In this document: in pieces, positions 1 through 12,000 of the stretch
How positions within the stretch are numbered: the stretch's first letter is position 1
Layout: every line of letters starts with the position of its first letter
Origin: Corella eumyota
Lineage: Eukaryota; Chordata; Ascidiacea; Phlebobranchia; Corellidae
NCBI GenBank assembly: GCA_963082875.1
Contig: OY720100.1
Location: 16,702,591 to 16,766,590, forward strand
DNA length: 64,000 nt
Direction: 5' to 3'
Program-made: the position numbers and the translations under genes
Notes under the pieces: generated by a model
Seen by the model: the letters and a program-made list of their open reading frames with translations, nothing else
Told to the model about the DNA's origin: nothing
Database searches by the model: none

Positions 1-3000
1 GGTGTTCCACACTGTTGGACTGGGACTAAAATATTTTTATTTTTGATTAAAAAAAAATTTTAAATTGTAAATGTAAAATATAAAATAAAAACAACATTAT
101 AGAATTTAAATATGTTTGTTGAAAATTTACTTTTTTAAATATTTTTTAATTAAATTTCAAGCAGAAACTGTGAGAACAACAAAACAGCTTTTACTTAAAA
201 ATTTAAAGATTATTCAACAAAATTTTAAAGAACAATGGTTATTTGTTTTCACTGTAAGTTTCTACCAGAAACCTCTTAAATTTCACAAATTATTTTTAAA
301 ATAAAATTAACAAATTTCAGTGCAATAATGATCAACTTAAGTTTATATTTCTTATACTACTTTTTTTTGTTTATATTTTTATCCTCAATGTAGGAAAGTC
401 GACTTAAACATAGAGTGACATCAGTTACTCCGACCCAGTCTCGAGTTGCCTGTGGCAGTTTGGGGTATTACAGATTATAATTGCCCGATATTTATGCTGC
501 TGATTAACTGTTGACTCAGCAGTACTCCAGGGCACTACAGCATGAGATCAGTGGGGATTGAACCCACAACCTTATGTGTGGTGTAGCAAGTGTTCATATC
601 ACTACACCACGAACTTGATACTTACTTTAACAGTTGCTCCAGTTCTTAATCTTGGAGCAGGCACTGGAAGTTCCTCGAAATCATCGTCCACTACAACTTG
701 ACGAATTCTAAAACAAATATAATTTTTTTTTTTTATTTGTAACACTTTAGATACTCATTTGTCAAAAAAAATCTTTTTTTCAATTTTATTCCATCTTATA
801 ATATGACATTACTTTATAGTTTTTTTAAATTTATTTTACACACCCCTTTACAATTAATAAAGTAATATAACAATACTATATAAACATTTTGGTAATTTAA
901 CTCTAACTTAGGCATTAAATTTAATTAAAAAATATCTTAATTCTTATAAAATGAAGCCTGATTTAAATATAAAAAAACACTTTGCTACATTATATAACCT
1001 GCCTAAATTTTCCTTTTTTTTTCAAGTGTAATTTTATGATAAAAATTAAGCTGGGAAAAAATTAATAATTTTTTAACACAAAATATCCAGTAACACCTTA
1101 GCTTAAATCAAATACCCATGCACTTATATTATATATAAATGTGTACTCTAATACATCAGTTACTAATTAACTAACATGATTTGAATGAATATGAAAACCC
1201 TTACAAATAAATGACATCACTAAAACCACCGTTAGTTAGGTAACATACAAGTGTTAACTGCAATATTACTGAAAACCATTTTTCTAACTAGACATTTGAC
1301 CAAAAACCATGAAGCTTAGAGGTTGTTATAAATCTATATTTATGTCCAATTTATATGCCTACAAAATAAATAAAACGGCTGTTTGTAGTGCGCAGGTAAA
1401 TTATCGCAGTTAACATAATTTTAGAGTTGTGACGAATGACCATATTACAACAATTTAAATCCTGACTGTAAGGCAGGTTATTTTTTTTTTTTTTTTTTTT
1501 TGTATATATCTTTATCCTCGATGTGGGAAAGTCGAATGCGCGACTTAAACATAGAGTAACATACGTTACTCCGACCCAGTCTCGAGTTGCCTGTGGCAGT
1601 TTGGGATATTATAGAGACTATAATTGCCCAATAATTATGCTGCTGATTAAGTGCTGGCGCAGTGGGAGTTCATACCGTTTATAGCGCCCAACTGAAGGGC
1701 GCATTACAGCATGAGAGCAGTTGGGATTGAACCCACAACCTCATGTGTGGTGTAGCAAGAGTTCTTACCACTACACCACGCTGCCGGTATTGACTGGTAT
1801 GCACAAAAAACACTATTTTATCGACAATTAAACTTTTACTTTCGACCCTAGCTTACCTTACAAACCAAAGGCATGTTATTTTCTAAAAAAATGTTGACTT
1901 AAAATTAGATATAAAGCCTTCAAATTTTGGTTTTTAGGAATATGTCTATTGGTAAAATGGTGTTCAGTAACATGGCCATATACAGTTATAACCAAAGCTA
2001 ATTTCTAATATGTATACACTTACTTTACTTTAGTTGGAGGAAAAATGCTTTGAACAAAAGATTTAAAGAATAGTTTTTTTTTACATTCAAGTAAACTTAA
2101 AAAAGGGAAAAAAACTTTAAAAATTAATGAAAATTTCCTTAAAAAAATTACAAACTTACTTATAAATGGTTAAGAAAAACAAAAGACTAAAAACCTAAAA
2201 GTAATCCAATACCACTTTTATTTATTTCAAAAAAAAATTAAAAAATAAACTTACTTATGAATAGCCTCAGTTGTTTCCTTATGCTCCCATGCATCCTTAA
2301 AGAAAGTCGTATAAACTTCAGTCTGTCTTCTATGCCTGGCAGATGCACTTACAAACTTGGCCTTCAACCTATCTGCCACCTTATTCCCTTCCATTATCAG
2401 GTTACGGGCCAAATTATTTTGTTGAAAGAAGGTTTTATCCTCTATTGGGTCAACACAGAGGATTAAGAGAGGGTATGAGCTTACTGTATTAGTTGCAAAC
2501 ACCTAGAAAATAAAGATACCATTTTTTGAGTAAATATATTTCATATAAAATAAAGATTGGTGGATGTTATATATATATTTATGTCCAATTTATAAGCTTA
2601 CAAAATAAACAAAACTGTTGTTTGTGGTGCACTAGTAAAATATTATCCTAGGCTTATATTAGTTGCGAGTTGAAACCATATTATAACAATTAAAATGCTG
2701 ATCGTAGGCAAATTTAGTGTTTTGAACCTTACATAATGCTTATTTTTTGAGCCTTAACTGCTGTCAAAAAGTTTGACGTTACGTAAGATTTATTATAATA
2801 CAGAAGGTAAAAGTGTAGGTAAATTTACCTAAAAAACTTTATTTAAAAATTAAGAAAATGTTACTTACATTCATTATAGAAAGTGAGCTGTTCTTTAAAG
2901 TATCATAAACCAAAATAAATCCATGTACAGCACCACCTTGACTCAATAAATGTTTTGCACCCTGATACGATGTCATCGTTACCGAGATTTTTCTTCTTTG

Positions 3001-6000
3001 GGTGCCAAGGTACGTTTCCACATTAACTGTGTCCTCGGTGGAGTCCTCGTCTTCATCTTCCTTCTCCTTTTCTCCAGGATCGCGGAAAGAGGAGTGGTTT
3101 ATAAGAGGCGCAAGAGCAACTTCACTGGTCTTCAACTCATCTGAAATACATTTTTTAAATTTTTTTTAGTTTTTAAACTATTCAATTTTAGTTGTCTCAG
3201 TATGGTCACAACTTCTAACTTTTATTTGTTTGCAATAATATAACCATGCACCACAAACGGCAGTTTTATTTATTTTCTGGGCCTACAGATGAAACACTTT
3301 TGTATCTATCACTTAATATTTTTAAAAAATTTGGTCTTAAATTTTTCTGAAAATTATTTCTAAAACTTCTTGTAAAACGTAGAAAAAAATTTTAGAAAAA
3401 AAAATATTAAAAGATAAAAAAACATTTTACCTTTTCTTGTACACATTATAATTCTCAAATCCGGAGATCCTGCATCCTGCACTTTAATCCTTCCTCCAAC
3501 CTGATCCGGATCAGCTGCACTGTTCCTCCCACTTCCAGCTCGCTCCTTGATTCCCTCAATCAAGGACTTCATCGCGAGTTGAATCTGGGATTCATGGAAA
3601 CGGCGATTGTAAGCATATTCCGGAGCAAGGACATCGATGAATGGACATCCGATCCTGGAAGCTAATCTCTCTCCAGCATCTCTTAGTTTATGAACCTAAG
3701 AATGTAGAAAATAACAATATTAGCTTAATATTTAACCAGCAGGATGATTTAGAGTTTAAAATACTTGGCTTCACTACTTGAAGCCCTGGGTTTTATTCCC
3801 ACTGCTGTTATGCTGTAAAAACTTAAAGTGAGATGCTATAAATAGTAAGAACTTCTTCTAAGCCAGCACTTAATTAGCAGCGGAATATCGGGCAATTTTA
3901 ATCAAAAATATCCTAAACTACCAAAAAAAAAATAATATCCTGAACTCCCAAAAAAAAAATAATATCCTAAACTACCAAAAAAAAAATAATATCCTGAACT
4001 CCCAAAAAAAAAATAATATCCTGAACTCCCAAAAAAAAAATAATATCCTAAACTACCAAAAAAAAAATAATATCCTAAACTACCAAAAAAAAAATAATAT
4101 CCTAAACTACCAAAAAAAAAATAATATCCTGAACTCCCAAAAAAAAAAATAATATCCTGAACTCCCAAAAAAAAAATAATATCCTAAACTACCAAAAAAA
4201 AAATAATATCCTGAACTCCCAAAAAAAAAATAATATCCTGAACTCCCAAAAAAAAAATAATATCCTAAACTACCAAAAAAAAAATAATATCCTAAACTAC
4301 CAAAAAAAAAATAATATCCTAAACTACCAAAAAAAAAATAATATCCTGAACTCCCAAAAAAAAAAATAATATCCTAAACTACCAAAAAAAAAATAATATC
4401 CTGAACTCCCAAAAAAAAAAATAATATCCTGAACTACCAAAAAAAAAATAATATCCTAAACTACCAAAAAAAAAATAATATCCTGAACTACCAAAAAAAA
4501 AATAATATCCTGAACTCCCAACTCAAGACTGGGTCGGGGTAACTGATGTTACCCTTTGTTTAGGTCGCGCATTTAACCTTCCCACATCGAGGATAAAAAA
4601 TAATAAATAAGAGTATAGTTTAATTATTTAAAACGATAAGTTTTGTATTTGAACACAAAACCAACCTCCTTCTCTGAGTTGGAGTAGCTAGCAAGTAAGA
4701 TAGAGACAGGAAGACCTTGGAATGGAGGAGCTTCAGTGGAGTCATTCGACATCACCACAGTGTTCTCAAGACTACGTTCAATATAACTAAATAGAAAGAA
4801 GTGTAAATATACAATACACGGGTATATATAGAAATGGTTTAAACAAGCACAAAATGGGGTATAACCAAATACATTTATTTAAAATGTTACAAATGTCAAA
4901 TTTAACCTAAAACCAAATAAAATTACTTGTTATCAACTAAATGAAAAGGTGTAAATATACAATAACATACAATAAATCCCCAGGTATATATAACATTGGT
5001 TTAAATAATTATAAAAATAAGATATACCCAAATACACATATTTAAAATGTTGCAAAGTGCAATATATAATTTTTAAGCACTAGAAACAGATATGTGACAC
5101 AAATATCAAATATTAAACAATAAATTAACAAAATAATTATAGCTATTTTTTTTAATAAATTACTTTACACCGCTGAAAAAGGATTTTAATATAGGAAAAC
5201 TTTAAATTATAAAATTAACTTACTCTAGAGACTTAAGTGATGAATAAACAGCAATACAACCATGAGGTGAAAAAGATGAAGTTTTAAAAGAGTTATGAAG
5301 TAGTAGAACGTCTCCATCTATACTTCGTAGTCTTAGTTGGTGGATACAACCATCCAGTGTATATTCATCTTCAGAAGAGTGAACCTTAAAGGTGAATTTA
5401 AAGTTTAGAGTCAGTTAATTGTGACATAATAGTTAATAGCCCGTCCTAGGGTCAGAATTTTAATTGTCGTAACTTGCGACCAATATTTGCTTGGATAATT
5501 TACTTGCGCATCACAAACAGCAGTTTTGTTTATTTTGTACCGTTTATACCGTTTATAGCGGCTTGCTCAAGGGCGATACAGCAAGAGATCAGTGGAGATT
5601 AAACCCACGACCTCATGAGTTAAACAAAACAAAAAGATAAGACCTAAGTAAAAGGAATTAAAACTCACAAAACCTACAAAATATAAAATGTTGATCACGA
5701 AACATAACATTCATACTTACAGTTATTTCATTAGCAAGTTCATGAGACAATCCATCAGCCCCCAACAACACAACATTCAAGGTATCAGAGTCAGGTTTAA
5801 GTTGCCATCTTGATGAAGGTGAAGATATGTTGTTGTGGTGCTTTTCACTTGCAAGTTGTTGACGATGTTGTTTTAAAGATTCACTTAAACACGTGGACCC
5901 CCAGTTATCGCTAGGAGGGTACATAACAGCTGATATGTGACGACTTAGGATCTCGTCTCGTTCTTTTTGCAGTTTTGCCATCGCAATATAACTAGAAATA

Positions 6001-9000
6001 TTGAATATAGTTAAAAGCATTTAACGGTGGGCATTAAACTTGTTATAATTACTGTTTTTTTTTAAAACTTTGGCATATGCATTATATCTAGAAATTTAGA
6101 TTAATTCAAAAATAATTATTTTTTTGTACTGGTATCATCTAATCTTTTAGTAATTATATTATGAGCATGTTCAAATAGCAGTGGTAATTAGAAAAATTAA
6201 ATTATTGTTTCTTTAAATTTTTGTAAATACAATATAACTACAAATATATATTTATTTATAAGCAAATAGTATCAGCAATTCTATATAATAATAAATTAAT
6301 TATTTTGTAAATTATATAGCATTTTTTAAACCCTTTAGACCAAATACTAAAGCATATAAATTAATATTGATTACCGAACAATATACTACCTAATCAGTAA
6401 TCTAGTTATTAAAAATACACTTTTTTAAAAGGTTTTACAATATGATAGCAATAAAAAATTGAAACCCTAGTCTTATAAAGTGTTTTAATTACCGTAGATC
6501 ATCTTTTAAAGCAGCATGAATATCCATATCTAGCATAGGAGTTGTAGCATTGGTGTTGGATACAAATATTTCTGACTTCTCATATAATAACTCCTGGAAA
6601 TCATCCTTAGCTTGCTCCACTATTTCAGCCTATAATATAAAGTAATAGAGATAAGTAGGCAATAATGCACATATGAATACATCTAATATGTATGTCCAAA
6701 TTATAGGCATTAAAACCAAAAAACTGGTGCATGGGAAAATTACTTATAAAAATATACCACCTTATTTATACAGTAAAAAAACTGCCATTTGTGGTGCACC
6801 AGTAAATTACTATAAACATATATTAGTTACAAGCATATTATAACATTAAAAATACAGCCCATGGGCTTGGAAATCCACTGAAAATTTTATCTTTTTCAAG
6901 TTTTACTTATATTGTATCAGTATCATTTTATCATTTATAAAATGTATAAGTTTTTACACCAATTTATATATACCCTTATAGAAAGCAAAGCTAATGTTTT
7001 ATACTAACTTGAAATTGTTCGTATATAGTTGACACTTCAGTCTCAGTGAGTTCAGTAATGAAATCATATTGTTTGAAGTATTTTACGACCTCTCCCCATT
7101 CCTTACCTGGGGTTGCCTACAAAACAGTTACCTTGTTACTTAGTTGTATTAAAAATAATATTAATATAAAAATTTAAACTTTTAAAAATTTTTTAAATAA
7201 GTTGTTCTAATAAGTTGTTAGCTTAAGTTTACTAACTTTGCACAATATGACCAAAATAATAAAATAATCTCAAATTTACATTTTAAAAGGATGTTCTTAA
7301 GAATAAATTAAAACCCATTTTTATATGATTTAAAAGATCAGTAAGTTATTAACCAAATATGTCTTTAAAAATAAATAAAATGAAAAAAGACAAAACCACA
7401 TTATGAATAAGCATAAGTTCAAGCAGTTTAAAATGAAATAAAACTAAAAATTTATAAATACAAAACTTCATTTTTTTTACAAAACATATAAAATAATAAA
7501 TGGACTTTTACAAAACATTAATAACAAAATAAAATATAGATAATTAAGTAAATAAATAAGATCATGTCAAAATAATAAAAATAAGTCAAGTTAGAATCAT
7601 GCAATTCAACTTAATATAGCTGCAGGCTTAAAATAAAATTAAAAATTTTAATTGCTTCTTACCTTATAAAATATAGCTCTGCAATATAGAGTAACTTATT
7701 AATTTTAGTTGTTATTGCAAAGTGGCAAAAAAGCTAAAAAAATTTGGCTTTTTAAAGGTAAAATTTTTATAGATAGTTCAAAATTTATACAACTTTACAT
7801 AATTTTTAAATTCCAAAGCAATTTATTTTTATTGCAAAAACTAACAATTAGGCATTTTTATTGTAATACAATAACAGATTTCTTAAATTTAATGTTAAAA
7901 ACACATTTAACCTAATATTAAACACACAACTTTAACAAATGTAATTCTTATCATAAAACCTTTTTTTAGTAATAGTTTAAAAACAACAAATATTAATGTT
8001 AAAGAGAAAATGCAAATATTGTAAACATCTATAAAAAGATGGATATATTTCTTGTTATTACTTCACAGCAAGCAAGAATTAACTATAAGCTTAGCTGCGT
8101 CGATCATCATTATATTTAGCTAATGATGCATGCATAAAATGCAAGATTTAATTAACATTTTATGCCCTATTTACTAAGAAATCAAAGTTTTGTTAGTTGG
8201 AAAAATGTCACTGAATTTAATACTGTGAAGTAAGTGTATAATAGACACTTGAAAAGCATTTCAAAGTCAAGCTGCTCTTTAAAACACTTTAAAATAAACC
8301 TTTTGTTGCATGAAGAATGATTCTTAAATTTGCTTTTACAGTTAAACACTCAGTCAAAGTAAAACCTTACAGTTAGTAACTAAAACACGCATAGTGGTCA
8401 TTGTAGACATAGAAAGCAACATGCACATATTGCCATCTAAGAATGTACCACCATTGAACTCTTACCTTGCTTGCCCAAACCATGTAAATTAACTTAATCT
8501 AATACCCTACTTGCCCAAACACTTTTTGTGGTAATTGAAGGTTGTAATTGTGCACACTGTTTACTATGCTCACTATGAGTTTTTAGAATGACCAGTAGAT
8601 GACAAGTCTGTTAAAAAATATCAACTTTTTTTAATAACTAACCTGTGGAGATTGAGCCAAGAGGTCCCTGAACCTCTTCTTCATTTCACATCTTCTTTGT
8701 TTCGCCTCCAGCTCTTGCCTGTGCATCAGGAATGATCTTTCCGCCTCTGTGGTAAAGAGGAGTTCATGTGGTATCCTCCGGTCCTCCAAAGATTTCATGT
8801 GCTCACTCTCGTACCATGGCAACCCGCTTCCAACCAGGTTCATATCCTTATCTGAGATTATCCAACTAAAAAACAAAAAAAATAAGAATAAATCTTTTTC
8901 TTAAAGTTTTCTTTATCATTTTTGCATAGTGTAGTATTCTCAACATTGTGGACACACTGAACAAAATATACATGCAGAGTTAACTTAGCAGAGACATAGA

Positions 9001-12000
9001 TATCTAATTAATAAAACTTTAAATAAGAAATAAAAATTTCAACCAATAAAAAAAAAAAATGATTTCTTTAGTTTACATATTTTATACATTTTCATAGATT
9101 AGTTATCTATATATTGTGGAAAAAACATTATATATATGTCAAGCGCTTAGTAGACAATTATATATTTAAATTATAAACCTTTAAAGAAAAAACAAAGCTA
9201 TTTCTAGTGTACAAGCAAAAATTTGTTGTGACATATTTTGTTATTGTAGTAATGAACCAAATTGATAAAAAGTCAATTCATAAGATGGGAGTTAAACTGC
9301 TAATTCAGTAAATAACAAAATGATAACAGTTTATAAAAGAGAAGGTTTAATAACAAATACTTTTCTAAACTTTTGTAGGTTTAAGCTAGTATTATTTACT
9401 TGTTAAACTCTTCGTTAGAGTTCATTTGTTGTAGGGTATCGTTCCACGTTGTTCGGATGCGAGTTACATCCGGAAGAATGATCTTAAGAGCTCGAGGAAG
9501 ATACCGGAGGTATTCAGCTTGATGCTGGAGCCGGAACTCATCACGTAGTCTGTTTACATGCCTCCGGAAGATCTTTGATGCAGCATTTACTCCTTTAAAA
9601 AAAAATTATAAAAAGTTTTAGATTTTAGCCGAAAAAAAATTTAAAAAAATATAAAATCAGGAAAAAGAAAACTATTAATTGCTTGAAAAATAAGTTTAAA
9701 GTAATGTTAAATTTATTATACATTATATCTTAAACTAACAAAAAATTCCTTTTTAACCATATGACCATTTATCTAAACTTTTTACAAATTATTAATAAGT
9801 AATATATAATGTAAAAAAAGGCTAATTTTTGGAATTAAATTCTTAGAAATTTTAATTGCGTAACCCACAATTACGAACCTAAATTTTATACAAATATTTG
9901 TACAATTACACATTTATTTGTTCAAGGTTATAATGGAATTTGAAACCAGTTTGTTGCTAGTGTAAATATGCACAACTGCGATACAGTACAACTTTAATTG
10001 AGCAATTATCTCAATTTTCTTTTATTATTCTAGTGTTTAAAACAATAAACAAATAAACCAATTTTAAAGGTGAGTGTGGTCAATTTAAAACAGGTTAAAC
10101 TTGTATTAATACTCAACTTAAAAATACAAAAATGCTTCAAAATTTAAACTGGCTAAATAACATTTTCTCCACATCCCATTAATGTATGGATTTTTATATT
10201 TTTATTGGGTAAGGGTGTGCTTTTGTAATGGTATGGATCTTTATATTTTTATTGGGTAAAGGTGTGCTATTGTAATGTGTTTTAAACTAACATAAACCCC
10301 AGGTTTAAAAATAAAAAAGTGTGGCATCAGTGCTACTCAAACACAAAACATCTTGATCAGGGTTGACACCATGACCAGAATATCACACCATTAAATCGTT
10401 TTTTCAAAAAAAAATTTCAAAAAATTAATCATGATATACCATAGCTTAACAGACACTAAACAACGCCTTAAAAATAAAAAAAACTGCTGTTTGTGGTGCA
10501 CGATAAATCACCAAGCACAAATATTTGTTGCAACTATATTATGACAATCAATTTATAGTCCCCTTTCAATTGTTTAAATACAGATTATAGGGTAATTAAT
10601 TAGTTTTAGTAAATTACTTACCTTCTAAGTCAACAAAAGCAAGGTATTGGGTTTTATCCACTAAACCCTTTCTTGCTATCTGCCAGGATTCCTGATAATC
10701 ATTAACTTGGCTTTTCAGCAAACTTTCAAGTTGTTCTTTCGCATCCTTCAGCTGCTCTTTTCTAGCCCATGCAGCATCATCAAATAAAATTATCTAGAAA
10801 ATAAAAAAGTGTTAAACATAACTGAAATTAAAATAAAGTCATTTCTGGTGCACAAGTAGTTTTTTTATTTTGATTAAGAGAGATCAAAGCATGGTTAACT
10901 TTAAATGCTACTCACAAGAGCAAATAGTGTCATAAAGCTTTAACCAAGTTTTGACAGTTTTTTTTTTTTTTTTTTAAATCACTTATAGCCTGTCAAGATG
11001 ACAGGTGTTGGTATTTTTTATAAAAGAAGGCCAAGGGTGTGCTGCTGTGACATGTTTGAGCTATAGGTACCTAGTGGGTCAAGTGCAAATAGTGTGACAG
11101 TGACGCAGTTCGAACCTGAAACCTTTTGGCTCAAAGTCCAATGCACTGTACTGGTACTGACAGCTTAGTGGCAACTTAAACCACTACAAATTTTCACATG
11201 TTAGCTAATAACATAGATTTTCTTACTACATAGTTGGAATAAATAATCCCATTTGTGACCAAAAAATTTTTACAAAAAAAAAATAAAGTCGCTTAATTTA
11301 AGTTTTTAATTTTTAATTTAATTAAAGTTAGTTATTAACAATTTTAATAAAACTTCTTGAAAAAATATAGAAATACTAAAAAGGCTATATTGAAGAGTTT
11401 TGCAATTTTGTAAGTGATGTATAAATATAGCACATTAGTATGGTTAACACTGAATCACAAAATGGCTTTTAGAACTTCGAAAAAATGTCTGTGGTACTTA
11501 CAATTTAATTTTCAAAAATACTGGAAAATGATTCCCATAAAAAACCAGGTTACCATATTTTTTTCGTGTGACAGTAGAAAGTAAAAAAATTGCCAATAAA
11601 GAAATTTAATACGATTTTGATTATAATAGCAACACTGACTGAAAGTATAAATATATATATATTACCTTTGATTTGGCCCTTGATTTATCAATAATTTGAG
11701 CAAGAATAAGGAAAGCCAATGTCACGTTAATATTCTCAGAAGCTGATGTTTGTACAACAGGGAGACCCCCTCCCTTTTTACCCCCGGCACTCGCCGCAAA
11801 CTTTTCACCCTCTTCAATATAGGGGGCTACTGCTTCATCACATTTTGTTAAAGCAACTAGGATGGGTTTCTTGGTTTTTGCGAGATAGTGGTAGCAGTTT
11901 TGTACAAACCGAACCTAAAGTAAATAAATTAATAAATTTATTGAAAACCTTTAGAAAATTACTTTCTATAAAAACCTTAGCTTTAAAATTTGACATCTAA

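Noticed and set aside
3902-4168. 88-residue minus-strand open frame with GYYFFFGS repeats
   Set aside because: It is the translation of the 27-bp minisatellite in a p190 intron; only a three-fold relation between unit length and codon size keeps it open.
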